Source: a virus
Virus record (IMG/VR): IMGVR_UViG_3300012209_000002
Span: 1-61,018 of that record
Strand: one strand, 5' to 3'
DNA: 61,018 nucleotides
A program made the translations under genes and the position numbers. Below, piece by piece: positions 34,983-43,664 of the stretch (the first letter of the stretch is position 1; each line of letters begins with the position of its first letter). The notes below the pieces were generated by a model. The model worked only from the letters and a program-made list of their open reading frames with translations, ran no database searches and had not been told where the DNA came from.

Positions 34983-35522
34983 TTAGGCTTTCCGATCTTT
35001 CCACCCGGTCTCCCGCGAGGAGTATCCCTGCCGATTGCCCGCGTCGAACTCCAGCGGTTGCAAATGGAAATTGGGCTCGATCTTCTGTCCGTACTTCCGC
35101 TCCCGCTTGGCATCCCGGTACCGCGCTATGGCTTCCATCAGGGCCAACGCCTGCGGGTTGTGCCCCAATCTCGCGCGGCGATCGGAGCGAGATTGCTTAA
35201 TGCGATCGTCCCAGTAGGCTTTTTCCATGGCCCGTTCGCCGCTCAGCCGCTCCCGCTCCTGCGCATTGAACTCGCGCGTGAAGCGCTCAGCTTTGCTTAA
35301 AGTGTCCAGCACCACGGGCCGGTAACCGGCAGGACAGGGTTCAGAGGAGGAGCCAGGAAAAGAATATTGACCCGGATTAGAGACGGATTGCCAGACCACT
35401 GCCGGGTCGAAAGAGAGGGCGTCCTTGGCGTAAACGGAAGCATGGCCTCCGGGTGCGGAGCAAAAAGGATACGAGCCGATTTCCAGTTCCTCGCCGCACT
35501 CGGGGCAAATCGTCGCGCTCAT
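34983..35522 (-). CDS. Zinc-ribbon structural-region protein
   Basis: 179 aa from the ATG that overlaps the preceding stop (ATGA). CPECGEELEIGSYPFC near the N-terminus is a CxxC with a further Cys and a following His, probably a zinc site. The rest is charged and helical (FNAQERERLSGERAMEKAYW). Proteins like this often precede phage portals; the role is unknown. Confidence 0.6.
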   Translation of the reverse strand: MSATICPECGEELEIGSYPFCSAPGGHASVYAKDALSFDPAVVWQSVSNPGQYSFPGSSSEPCPAGYRPVVLDTLSKAERFTREFNAQERERLSGERAMEKAYWDDRIKQSRSDRRARLGHNPQALALMEAIARYRDAKRERKYGQKIEPNFHLQPLEFDAGNRQGYSSRETGWKDRKA

Positions 35523-36040
35523 CTCCTCTCCGGCACCGTCCAATTCCCGATGTACTGCCAGCTCATGATCAGCTCGCCGTCGGCGGCATAAGCGAAGATA
35601 TTCCGCACGCCGCTATAAGTTTCCCGGAACGATACGTCCAAAGTCAATTCCAGGACGTCGCGCGAGATGCGCCTGGCTCGCGAACGCAACATGTGAAACG
35701 CGCATTGCCGGTTGGCGACATCCGGCAGTTTGCCGAGATTGCCCATGATCCACTGCTCTCCGGCATCGTCTTGCACGAACACATTGGCCGGGGCATTGTA
35801 CTCCGCGCGGCAGTTGCCCGGCCCCGCCACCCGCGAGCCGAAACAGATATCCAGCTCCTGCACGCGGGCGGCGCCCTGCGAGCTGGACACATAGAAGCGG
35901 AACGTTTGCGACCAGCCCGCGCCGCTTCGAGGCTCCACGCGAACGGTCAGGGAAGGCAGAACCGCGCGAACGGCGAAATACATGGTAAGCGGAGCCAGCA
36001 AGATGACCAGGCTGGCCAGGATAGTCTCGCGAAGAGTCAC
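35519..36040 (-). CDS. Membrane-anchored hypothetical protein
   Basis: 173 aa, GTG start overlapping the previous stop. One N-terminal membrane span (ETILASLVILLAPLTMYFAV) then a beta-rich domain with three cysteines outside the membrane. Could be a signal-anchored protein acting in the envelope. No family recognised. Confidence 0.55.
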   Translation of the reverse strand: MTLRETILASLVILLAPLTMYFAVRAVLPSLTVRVEPRSGAGWSQTFRFYVSSSQGAARVQELDICFGSRVAGPGNCRAEYNAPANVFVQDDAGEQWIMGNLGKLPDVANRQCAFHMLRSRARRISRDVLELTLDVSFRETYSGVRNIFAYAADGELIMSWQYIGNWTVPERR

Positions 36041-36258
36041 CGGCCCCGGCTTCCCATCGCGGGCTTACGAATATCCGTCCGGTCCGCCGCCATCAGCTGG
36101 TCCGTATTCGCATAGCACTCCCTGCATTCGCGATTCTCATCCAGGCGAACGCGCCAGTCCGTCCGGCTCAACCCTTGCCCGAACGCAACCAGCGTTCCCT
36201 CGCATCCCGCGTACTGGTGCTTCCGGTCGGCGATGAACACGCGATCTCCCGGCTTCAT
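36037..36258 (-). CDS. Small hypothetical protein
   Basis: 73 aa, start fixed by the ATGA overlap at 36255-36258. MKPGDRVFIADRKHQYAGCE and GTLVAFGQGLSRTDWRVRLD look like a small SH3/KOW-like barrel, followed by NRECRECYANTDQL. Function unknown. Confidence 0.55.
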   Translation of the reverse strand: MKPGDRVFIADRKHQYAGCEGTLVAFGQGLSRTDWRVRLDENRECRECYANTDQLMAADRTDIRKPAMGSRGR

Positions 36259-36497
36259 CGGCCTCGGCTCCGCATCGCGGGTAGCACCCGCGAGCCCTTG
36301 CCGAACGCCGGAATAATGTAAGCGTGCAAGTGCGTGCCCTTGGAGCCCGCCTGCGCGAACCGGTCGTACTCCGCCTGGGGCACTCCCGCGTAACTGTAAA
36401 CGGACCCGTTGACGAACTCTACCGTGAGCGTGCTCGATTCCGGGTCGTACGAAAAATGCTGGATATGGCTGGATTGGGCCACCGGCATAGTTTTCAT
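36255..36497 (-). CDS. KTSC-domain protein
   Basis: 80 aa, ATGA overlap with the HNH gene. SSHIQHFSYDPESSTLTVEF, then VYSYAGVPQAEYDRF match the KTSC family (small proteins with a beta sheet and short helices often encoded by phages and beside lysyl-tRNA synthetase C-termini). Function unknown. Confidence 0.7.
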   Translation of the reverse strand: MKTMPVAQSSHIQHFSYDPESSTLTVEFVNGSVYSYAGVPQAEYDRFAQAGSKGTHLHAYIIPAFGKGSRVLPAMRSRGR

Positions 36498-37027
36498 GAT
36501 AGCGCAAGACATTTCCAGCATCTGCCCCTAACGATATTGGCAATGTGCCCCGCGCTAACGTTCAGAGACTTTGCAATAGAGATCTGAAGTTCACCATCCC
36601 GCACCCTTCGAATAACTTCACGAACCTCATGCTCATGGAGTTTAGCGGCATAATGCTGTTCGCCGGAACAGGCTTTGCCAATTTTCTTCCGGCCCTTTTG
36701 AATCATGTCCGTCGTGTTATCTTGTTTTGTGCCGAGAAACAAATGGTATGGTTTAACGCAATCGCGTTGATCGCATTTATGTAGCACACACAAACCTTTT
36801 GGAATTTTCCCAAACACTAAATACCAAGCAACCCGATGGGCCGCTACTGGTCTTCCCTTCAAATGAACGCTGCCGTATCCAGCTTGTGGATGTTTGTACG
36901 CTGTCCAAATCCAGCATCTCCCCAATTCCGGACAGTGTTTCGGTGTGGGACCATTCAATCGAACTTTGGTCCAAAACCGATCCTCGACGGAACCGTCAAT
37001 GCGCGGGCTATACTGACGTTTGGACAT
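36494..37027 (-). CDS. HNH homing endonuclease
   Basis: 177 aa. GYGSVHLKGRPVAAHRVAWY and CVLHKCDQRDCVKPYHLFLG form the HNH_3-type core: the His pair, CxxxxC metal site and YHLFLGT, followed by NTTDMIQKGR. A C-terminal helix-turn-helix (LQISIAKSLNVSAGHIANIV) provides DNA recognition. Located right after the terminase gene as a free-standing gene, probably spreading itself between related phages. Confidence 0.8.
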   Translation of the reverse strand: MSKRQYSPRIDGSVEDRFWTKVRLNGPTPKHCPELGRCWIWTAYKHPQAGYGSVHLKGRPVAAHRVAWYLVFGKIPKGLCVLHKCDQRDCVKPYHLFLGTKQDNTTDMIQKGRKKIGKACSGEQHYAAKLHEHEVREVIRRVRDGELQISIAKSLNVSAGHIANIVRGRCWKCLALS

Positions 37028-37092
37028 TGCGAGACTCCCGTTCTCGTAGTGTTCGTGGAGCGATTGTGTCTAGCAGTCGCTCCACAAAAATT

Positions 37093-39324
37093 CTATCGGG
37101 GTTCGACGATTTTTGGAGTAGCCCCGCTGAATTCCTGCGCTCCGTAACGCCAAGTTGCGTATTGTTTGATCCGCGCGGGTTTATTGACCGGCGAACGGCC
37201 AGAATAGGCGGCGATCTTGGCGGAACGGTAATTTTCAGCATCGAATTTGAGGAGGGATACCAAAATGAAGCCCAGCGCAAGCACCCTGTCATCGTGTCCG
37301 CCGTAAGCCGCCCGCAAACTTTGCACAGCCTCTTGCCCCTCAAGCGACGCCATTTCCTGGACAAACCAAGGGGAACAAATCTCGACCTCCGCATCCCGCA
37401 GCATTTTCACAAGAAGCGAGATCATGCCGTCTCGGAACCATCCCGCCGCTGTATAGATTCCGATCTTATTGTACTTGCTAAGATTCGGTATTCTTGCATC
37501 CAACTGTTTATCGACCCAGGGATGGAAGTTGCTCCACCCGCACATTCTGATGATGTTCTGCGGTAGATCCCCCTGGCCCTTGCACTCGATGGCCATTCTG
37601 GGTTGTTGGATTTGCCCTCGATCGTCGGGGACGGAGTACAGCGTACCCAGTGCCAGCAGGAAGGGCCAGCTATCGAGCGCGCTGCACTTGCCCGACGCAT
37701 ATTCGGCGATTTGCTTGTTCGGCCCGTCGATCGAGTACTTCCTCAATCCCTCGATGACGGTGCGGTCCTTGTCGATGCCGTCGGCGGTGTCCATGCCGAA
37801 GCCGTAGGTTTCGCCCTCCACGGGCATTTCGTAGATGTAGATTTTGTCGAGCCCGTCGTCCAAGGCCACCGGACGCAGCGGGACGAGATCGAACTGGATG
37901 GGGTAGCCGGTGGAGTTGGCGGCGTTGACGGTAAGCGCGGGCTTGTTGGGATCGCGGGCGAGGCGGTCCGGTTGGAGGCGGGGATTGACGATTTCAGGGG
38001 GACCGACTAAGCCATAGATGCCCACGGTATTTTGGGCCGCAGCGTTATCGCGGTAGTAGGTGATGGTTTCCGTGCTGAATACTGAGATGTTCGTACTTTG
38101 GAAGGCTTCGTCATCGGTGCAGGGCATCTCCTGGAGAAAGCGATTCAGCCGGTTTTCGTTGATGGCCTCTTCGCGTTCGCACTCGTAGTACCAGATTTGC
38201 CAGAGAGACATTTCCCAGTTCGAGCCCAGGCGCTTTTGCAAATAGTCGGTCTTTTCCACGTAGCTTTTGGCCATGCGGGCGTGAGTCTCGGCCCATGGCG
38301 CCATGCCGGTCGAGTAATCGGCGGGGATCGGGTGCGCCGTTTTCCATCCGGGATCGGGGTAGAGCTCGCCCACAAACCAGGGAAGAAACAGAGGACGCAA
38401 ACGCGAGCGACCGGCCCTCCATCCGTCTTTGGAGCTTACCCACTTTTTGTTCCACCAGTTGTTCATGCCCTTGGCCGTGCCTTCGAGCGCGAGAAAGTTG
38501 GTGGGCGCATTGTGCATGGCTTTGAGAAGAGAGGAGTCGATCAGATCTGAGACTCGGCCTTCATCGAATTCGGCCAGCTCCGAGATATGGGCTTTGGTAG
38601 GAGAAGTGCCGCGAGCGATGCCGGTCGCCTGTTGTCCATGCTGCAAGGTCACGGCGGAATCATTGCCGAATTCCAGAAATTTGTTCTCGCGGCGATGAGT
38701 TTCTTCGGGGCGCATCCAATAAGGCAGCCGCTCCAGAGAGAAATCGTAAAGATCCCAAAGCAGATTGGTTTTGTCTTCGGTGCAGGAGGCAACGAAAGAA
38801 TTGATATGCGGCTGAAACACGATTTCGTGCAGGATGATGAGGGAGATTTCACGGGAGAGGCCGAGTTGGCGGGCCTTCAGCAAAATCAGAAGAATGGCAA
38901 TGTTCAATTCTTGCGACTCGGCGCAGATGTCCAGGAAGATTTTCTGGCTATCCCACGGCGACATACGAACCACGCGATCGTCGGGATTCTTAATATAGCA
39001 ATAACGGGTCTGCCAGTAGTCGAAATCGAAGCGGCACATCGCGCGCTCATTGCGAATCCATTGCGCCTCCTCGGCGGTAAGCGTCTTTTTCCAATGCTTG
39101 GTGAAATCGCGCCGGGAAATCCAGTCCTGGCGATCCCCGTTCTTTCCGTAGATCGTGAAAATCGTCAGACCCGGTATGCGGGTGCCGTCCCAGGGCTCGA
39201 TCAATCCCTGCAAGTGCCGCTGCATCGAGTCGCACTGGACAATGGAATGAGGCTCGGGGATGAAAGAGCCCGCCAGAGTGGCAAAGGACTCCAGGGATTG
39301 AGAGATTATTTTTGGGCTGAACAT
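37093..39324 (-). CDS. terL: Terminase large subunit
   Basis: 743 aa from ATG 39324. ATPase part: the Walker A-like ARQLGLS at residues 151-157 (deviant, as usual in TerL), Walker B-like AHISELAEFDE, coupling motif LALEGTAKG. Nuclease part: GFGMDTADGIDKDRTVIEG with an RNase H-fold acid and YGGHDDRVLALGF with another. It pumps DNA into the procapsid and cuts it. The gene order, with TerS upstream and portal downstream, agrees. Confidence 0.85.
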   Translation of the reverse strand: MFSPKIISQSLESFATLAGSFIPEPHSIVQCDSMQRHLQGLIEPWDGTRIPGLTIFTIYGKNGDRQDWISRRDFTKHWKKTLTAEEAQWIRNERAMCRFDFDYWQTRYCYIKNPDDRVVRMSPWDSQKIFLDICAESQELNIAILLILLKARQLGLSREISLIILHEIVFQPHINSFVASCTEDKTNLLWDLYDFSLERLPYWMRPEETHRRENKFLEFGNDSAVTLQHGQQATGIARGTSPTKAHISELAEFDEGRVSDLIDSSLLKAMHNAPTNFLALEGTAKGMNNWWNKKWVSSKDGWRAGRSRLRPLFLPWFVGELYPDPGWKTAHPIPADYSTGMAPWAETHARMAKSYVEKTDYLQKRLGSNWEMSLWQIWYYECEREEAINENRLNRFLQEMPCTDDEAFQSTNISVFSTETITYYRDNAAAQNTVGIYGLVGPPEIVNPRLQPDRLARDPNKPALTVNAANSTGYPIQFDLVPLRPVALDDGLDKIYIYEMPVEGETYGFGMDTADGIDKDRTVIEGLRKYSIDGPNKQIAEYASGKCSALDSWPFLLALGTLYSVPDDRGQIQQPRMAIECKGQGDLPQNIIRMCGWSNFHPWVDKQLDARIPNLSKYNKIGIYTAAGWFRDGMISLLVKMLRDAEVEICSPWFVQEMASLEGQEAVQSLRAAYGGHDDRVLALGFILVSLLKFDAENYRSAKIAAYSGRSPVNKPARIKQYATWRYGAQEFSGATPKIVEPR

Positions 39325-39584
39325 GATGCTGGCGCGATTCCGTAAGGCAGCGTCAGGTTCGTCCAGCCGAACCTGGTAACACTCAAGCTGGAGCCGTGCC
39401 CGTAAGCGCCGATAATGAGCATAACGCCATCGTTGACCTCTTCCATCCATCCGCTCATTGCGGCGATACGAGGCTCCAGACGCAATTTCGGAATCGAGAT
39501 CGACTTGCGCCCCGGCTCCCACAGCAAACGCTCGGGGTCCAGAATAGCGCCAGCCAACAGTGACAAGAACGCGCGACGATCCAT
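39306..39584 (-). CDS. Small hypothetical protein overlapping terL
   Basis: 92 aa from ATG 39584 (a TTG at 39602 gives 98). Begins MDRRAFLSLLAGAILDPERL, then LWEPGRKSISIP. The hydrophobic N-terminus preceded by RR resembles a Tat-like or membrane anchor, and I recall the DPERLLW(V/E)PG signature in other phages. Overlaps terL by 19 bases. Confidence 0.55.
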   Translation of the reverse strand: MDRRAFLSLLAGAILDPERLLWEPGRKSISIPKLRLEPRIAAMSGWMEEVNDGVMLIIGAYGHGSSLSVTRFGWTNLTLPYGIAPASCSAQK

Positions 39585-39637
39585 CTCAGATAGTATAGAC
39601 AATGGATCTGCGAAAGGCCGAATTGCAGATGCGCTGG

Positions 39638-40345
39638 CTAATCGCCGTCCTCTGCCTCGTCTTCGTTTTCCTCGCCGTTATTTGGCTCCTCGGTTTCTGG
39701 TTCGGGTACTGGGGCGGCGGCAACCTCGATCGCGGCGGCAGGAGATAGACGTCTCGCCAAGCTCACCGATTCTTCGTCGAAGCTTTCGAGTTCTCCGGAA
39801 AATGTGGGCAGGTTCGGCATGGGCGTGCTTCCCAGATTGATGTTGACCGAGGGCATCACACTGTTTCCTTTCCGGTCCGGCAGGCTTCCACTGAGACGGA
39901 AAAAGAGTTCCCGGTCCTTGAAATTCGCCTCCTTATGCGCCAGCTTCACGGTGCGCTCGATCAGGTTGGGATGCGACATGGCGGAAATCATCTTGGATTC
40001 GCCGCTGCCGGTTTCCCACATGCCTTTGGACACCGCCGCCATCAGATCGCCAGGAGTCATCTGAGCCATATCGCAGAGTTGCTCGGGCTTGTGCTCGAAG
40101 CGCTGCTTGTTCGTGAGAGACGCGAAGATTTTCACGAAGCGGTCGCAGTCCTTGTCGCCGTTGCGCGCACAGTAATCCACGAAGTCGATGTAGTTTCTCC
40201 AGGAAGGTTTGATGTGGCGGAAAGCAATCACCATGGGGGTATCGTTGTTTTTGCGGGTAAGGAGCGGGTGGCCGAGCGGGCCGGTGAGCGGACGCGGGGG
40301 CAGGACTGGGGGCGGGTTCTCGGTAAACGGCTTATTGGTTGACAT
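39638..40345 (-). CDS. terS: Putative terminase small subunit
   Basis: 235 aa from ATG 40345. The centre is helical with NKQRFEHKPEQLCDMAQMTP and GDLMAAVSKGMWETGSGESK, plausible as a DNA-recognition helix-turn-helix. The C-terminal 40 residues are very acidic (PETEEPNNGEENEDEAEDGD). Position before terL is the main argument for TerS. Confidence 0.6.
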   Translation of the reverse strand: MSTNKPFTENPPPVLPPRPLTGPLGHPLLTRKNNDTPMVIAFRHIKPSWRNYIDFVDYCARNGDKDCDRFVKIFASLTNKQRFEHKPEQLCDMAQMTPGDLMAAVSKGMWETGSGESKMISAMSHPNLIERTVKLAHKEANFKDRELFFRLSGSLPDRKGNSVMPSVNINLGSTPMPNLPTFSGELESFDEESVSLARRLSPAAAIEVAAAPVPEPETEEPNNGEENEDEAEDGD

Positions 40346-40505
40346 GGGGCTTACGGGCAACGGCGCCGGCGAACGATTGGGCGACCAACTCCGTTATCAG
40401 CTTTTTTAGGCCATCGATTTGAGCCTGCATCCGATAGCACCAGAAAATCAAACCCAAAAAACTACCCGTTAGCATTAAAAAAGCGGCTATCGTATCGGGA
40501 CTCAT
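40332..40505 (-). CDS. 57-aa single-pass membrane protein
   Basis: Start fixed by an ATGA overlap. SPDTIAAFLMLTGSFLGLIF is the membrane span, followed by an amphipathic helix (MQAQIDGLKKLITELVAQSF). Possible holin-like or membrane-tether role; unproven. Confidence 0.55.
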   Translation of the reverse strand: MSPDTIAAFLMLTGSFLGLIFWCYRMQAQIDGLKKLITELVAQSFAGAVARKPHVNQ

Positions 40506-40879
40506 AGTTTCCTGGCGGCAACGAATGCCTCGAAGGTGGCAGCATTGACTTGAGCGAACGCCTCGTCCCAATTCACCGTTCCCGCGTCTCCATGCAATCG
40601 TCGCATTTCCGCCTCGTATTCCCGAAGCGCGGCCTCGAACGCGGGCGAGTCCGGGACGACGCCGAAGCGCGCGGCCAGCTCCCGCCGCTGCTCCTTCTCC
40701 CGCTCCTGTGCCTCGGAATCGATCGTGCGCAGGTCTTCGAGCGTGGCCTGGCGAATCTCGGGGGCGTCGGCGAGGGGCGGAAGGAGACGTTCGGCCACTT
40801 CCACGAGACGTTCCACTGCATCCGCGAGACGGGTAACCTGGCCAACGAGACGGGCAAGGTCAATGGGAAAATCGAGCAT
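40502..40879 (-). CDS. Coiled-coil hypothetical protein
   Basis: 125 aa, nearly all helix with heptads (LARLVGQVTRLADAVERLVE). Acidic and basic residues alternate (EAQEREKEQRRELAARF). Three bases after the upstream gene. Function unknown. Confidence 0.55.
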   Translation of the reverse strand: MLDFPIDLARLVGQVTRLADAVERLVEVAERLLPPLADAPEIRQATLEDLRTIDSEAQEREKEQRRELAARFGVVPDSPAFEAALREYEAEMRRLHGDAGTVNWDEAFAQVNAATFEAFVAARKL

Positions 40880-40882
40880 GGG

Positions 40883-41371
40883 CTAGTCCTTGGAATCGAG
40901 CGGGGGCGGAATCGAGCCGCCCATCGCCGCGCGGGCGCGCTGGGGATGCTTGCGCACGGGTAAGAAAGATTCGTCCTCCGGCAACTTCGGCGCTTGTGTA
41001 GGAGTCATGTCCCAATAGAGCGGATCGGTGCCGGTTTTCTCTAACTCCGATAGTCGGACAGCGGGAGATAAACGCTCCACAATCTGAAGTAGCGCATCGA
41101 TCTCCCGTTGCATGCGAGCGACGGTTTGGATCAGCCGTTCGATCTCGCCGGGCCGGTACAGCACCTGCCATTGAGCGGCGGTCGCGGCGAGCACAATCTG
41201 CTGAAACTGGCCCTCGAAGTGGAGCACGAACAGTTTAATGGCTTCGTCGGAGAACTGGCCGAGCACCACGGCGGGAACCGGGTGGGGCTCGCCGTCGTCG
41301 CCGTGCCAGGAACTGAAGCGAGTGCCGGGGACGGGGTAAGCGAGAATCGTGCCGATGGGGAAATCGGGCAT
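40883..41371 (-). CDS. Hypothetical protein
   Basis: 162 aa. A beta-rich N-terminal half (GTILAYPVPGTRFSSWHGDD, VVLGQFSDEAIKLFVLHFEG) and a helical segment around RLIQTVARMQREIDALLQIV. One-base overlap with the upstream gene. No family recognised. Confidence 0.55.
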   Translation of the reverse strand: MPDFPIGTILAYPVPGTRFSSWHGDDGEPHPVPAVVLGQFSDEAIKLFVLHFEGQFQQIVLAATAAQWQVLYRPGEIERLIQTVARMQREIDALLQIVERLSPAVRLSELEKTGTDPLYWDMTPTQAPKLPEDESFLPVRKHPQRARAAMGGSIPPPLDSKD

Positions 41372-42150
41372 CAGCGCGACCTCACGTTCTTAAAGATACC
41401 CAAAGACGCGCGCTCTCCGCCCTGGCGCAAGCCCGCCGGCCCTTGGTCCATGTCCACCACGGTCGCATTCTGCATTTTTGCGATTCCCGCGCCGGTGAGG
41501 CCGCCCGAGCCGGTGCGGTCGATGGAAAGGCCGGGGACGGCTTCCACCACGCGGTTCTCCAGCGGATCGGGGGCAATGGGTTCGCCAGTAAAACGCTCAC
41601 CCCCGCCAAATACACGAACATGCGCCTCGAAAGGATTCGGGGCGGAAGCAGCGGGTCTGGAGGTGGCCCCGCCGCTCCCTGCCGGCCGCGCTTCCGACAT
41701 CGCGGCCGGATTCGGAGAAGATGGAACTCCTTCACTATACTCCATCCTCCTGGCGCCATAGTACACCGGAACGATATCGACCGCAGCCGGTACACGTGCC
41801 GCCCCGAAGATAAACGGATGTGCGCCGATCTTCTTGTCCCCATGGTGCGGGGCGGGGATCGCGAGCCCGTGCTCGTCGCGCACCCGGTCGGGCGGGTGAC
41901 CGTCGGGGGTGGGGGCGGCCGAGATGCGGTTTTCGAGAGTCACCGAATCCACGATTTCCAGACGCTCGGGGGTCTGCTGGTCGGCCCATTGGTCCAGATG
42001 CACGGTGAGATGCATGGAAACGCGAGGAAGGGTGAGATGGGGCTGAAGGAAGGGGACTTGGTCCAGGATCTGCGCAAACCGTTGCTTCAAAACAGCTTTG
42101 ATCTCCTCACCGTTGAGATCGTTGTACACCAGGCTGGAAGGGAGCTGCAT
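41371..42150 (-). CDS. Hypothetical protein at the head of the terminase operon
   Basis: 259 aa from ATG 42150, chosen because AAGGATAG lies 8 bases upstream; a TTG at 42183 is less likely. Beta-rich first part (SMHLTVHLDQWADQQTPERL), then a Pro/Ser/Gly linker. Only 27 bases separate it from the divergent gene at 42178. Confidence 0.55.
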   Translation of the reverse strand: MQLPSSLVYNDLNGEEIKAVLKQRFAQILDQVPFLQPHLTLPRVSMHLTVHLDQWADQQTPERLEIVDSVTLENRISAAPTPDGHPPDRVRDEHGLAIPAPHHGDKKIGAHPFIFGAARVPAAVDIVPVYYGARRMEYSEGVPSSPNPAAMSEARPAGSGGATSRPAASAPNPFEAHVRVFGGGERFTGEPIAPDPLENRVVEAVPGLSIDRTGSGGLTGAGIAKMQNATVVDMDQGPAGLRQGGERASLGIFKNVRSR

Positions 42151-42177
42151 AAACTCTATCCTTATATGATAAGGGTC

Positions 42178-43275
42178 ATGCAAGCAACCCCCGATCTCGA
42201 ATCTTTAGAGCGCCCCGGCCCCTATTCCCGCCCCATCCGCGAGCTTCTGGATTTTCTGGCCGTGGAGTTCGGAATCGCCGAAGAGGCTCCCGTGCGCGTG
42301 CTTCTCGGCGCGCTTTTGCCCCTGGACGGGTTTCGCCCCCCGCGCCTCACCCTGGAAACCGACTGGTTATCCCGCTATTTCGATACTAGCGCGTGGTTTA
42401 CCTTGGGCGGTCTGGTGCATCCCTACTCGCTCGGCATGGTGCGGGCGCCGGGGATATGGCGGCGGGCGCAGCATGTGCTGGCCGAGGCCAACGACCGCGA
42501 GCGGGCCACGGGGATCGCCAGCGTGTTCGTGGAGCCGGACTGGCACGAGCCGGTGCGCTGGCAAGCGCACGCCAAGCAATACGCGGAGAACTATCTGGCC
42601 GAGAGCTTACGGGTGCGGGTGCACCAGCCGAAGAGAGTGGAGACCCTGGACCGGCAGAAGCAGGAAGCGCGGACGGCGCAGATGCAATTCCTGGTCAAGA
42701 ACGTGTTACAGCTGGGATTGCGAAGCTGGAAAGCGCCCGAGGCTCGGTTTCCCCCCAATTACGCATATTGGTGCGAGCTGGCGCTGAAGCTCGTGCCGCC
42801 TTGGCCCCCCATAGCCTGGCAATGGCTAAGCGCCGCGATCGCGGAAACGGCTGTGAGAAGCGCGGCTCTGGAGGGGCGGGCCAGGGCCAACGAGCGAGAT
42901 TGGAGTCTGGCGGGGAAGGCGCTGTCCTGGCAAGTGCCGGCGTGGACCGCGGGGCTTCTCCAGACGCTCGGGGAAGGGCATACGCAAAAGCGCGGGGCGA
43001 CCTCGATCGACCGGAAGCAGCTTAGCGAACGAATAGGGACCGCCGAATCCCAAAGAACGCGGGAACGCAAGCGCGCGGAAGCGCGGGCGGAGGCCAAACG
43101 TTTGGAGCGAGAGGGCGCGCTCAAATACCGGCCCGCGGGGAAAGAGTGGCGTCTGGCCAATCCTCCTACGTGCTGCCATGTCTTGCGGGTGCTGGAGGGA
43201 AGGGCGTTCGACGGAGACAGCCAGGAGGCCGTGGGGCCGCACCAGCGGGGCTGGAACCCGAGCGGAAAGGATTAG
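42178..43275 (+). CDS. Hypothetical Arg-rich helical protein
   Basis: 365 aa. ATG 42178 or 42166; neither has a well-spaced ribosome site. Trp-rich helical middle (WRRAQHVLAEANDRERATGI, NVLQLGLRSWKAPEARF) and a basic region (RTRERKRAEARAEAKRLE). A longer open frame from 41443 is rejected because it overlaps the opposing gene. Unusual as a plus-strand gene left of the early region. Function unknown. Confidence 0.55.
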   Translation: MQATPDLESLERPGPYSRPIRELLDFLAVEFGIAEEAPVRVLLGALLPLDGFRPPRLTLETDWLSRYFDTSAWFTLGGLVHPYSLGMVRAPGIWRRAQHVLAEANDRERATGIASVFVEPDWHEPVRWQAHAKQYAENYLAESLRVRVHQPKRVETLDRQKQEARTAQMQFLVKNVLQLGLRSWKAPEARFPPNYAYWCELALKLVPPWPPIAWQWLSAAIAETAVRSAALEGRARANERDWSLAGKALSWQVPAWTAGLLQTLGEGHTQKRGATSIDRKQLSERIGTAESQRTRERKRAEARAEAKRLEREGALKYRPAGKEWRLANPPTCCHVLRVLEGRAFDGDSQEAVGPHQRGWNPSGKD

Positions 43276-43472
43276 CGGCGCAGATTCTTTTTCAGAGACT
43301 CGAAACAATCGGGGCACTCCCCGGAACGATACAGGAAACTGGCGGGCACTCCGCAAATCCGGCACACGCCTTCTTCCATGGGCACGGAAAATCGGTTAGG
43401 CGCCTCTTCGATACTGGCAGCATGTTCCTGTTCGATGGACTCCTGCCATGACTCAATCTCGAACTCTTCCAT
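43272..43472 (-). CDS. Small zinc-finger protein
   Basis: 66 aa from ATG 43472 with GGGAG upstream. CRICGVPASFLYRSGECPDC gives two CxxC pairs near the C-terminus. The N-terminus is acidic. Convergent with the gene ending at 43275 and first minus-strand gene left of the divergent region. Confidence 0.6.
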   Translation of the reverse strand: MEEFEIESWQESIEQEHAASIEEAPNRFSVPMEEGVCRICGVPASFLYRSGECPDCFESLKKNLRR

Positions 43473-43590
43473 GCGGATAGTTTCTCCCGAATTCCTGCGC
43501 GGCTCCGGGCTCAAGCGCACGGTTCCAACTTGCATCGGCAGGAGCAATGCAATTACACGTGGGGGGTGGCGGGCGGGCGTGGCCTCTTTA

Positions 43591-43602
43591 GCTACTAGTA
43601 GC
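43591..43602. promoter_or_regulatory. 12-bp perfect palindrome
   Basis: GCTACTAGTAGC, in the large divergent non-coding region, about 120 bases upstream of the minus-strand gene start. Possible operator. Confidence 0.35.
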
Positions 43603-43631
43603 AGTTACTGCCGGGGGTAAGTGTCTGAGCA

Positions 43632-43664
43632 GAAGATAACGCGCGCACGGCGCGCTTTATCTTC
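43632..43664. terminator. Very strong hairpin
   Basis: GAAGATAA, then GCGCGC, pair with GCGCGC, then TTATCTTC around an ACG loop with one mismatch: 14 paired bases in 33. It could be a factor-independent terminator for leftward or rightward reads, or an RNA structural element. Confidence 0.45.

Noticed and set aside
41443-42177. Upstream extension of the 42178 gene
   Set aside because: This part lies opposite the better minus-strand gene and has no coding character; the gene is taken to start at 42178 or 42166.
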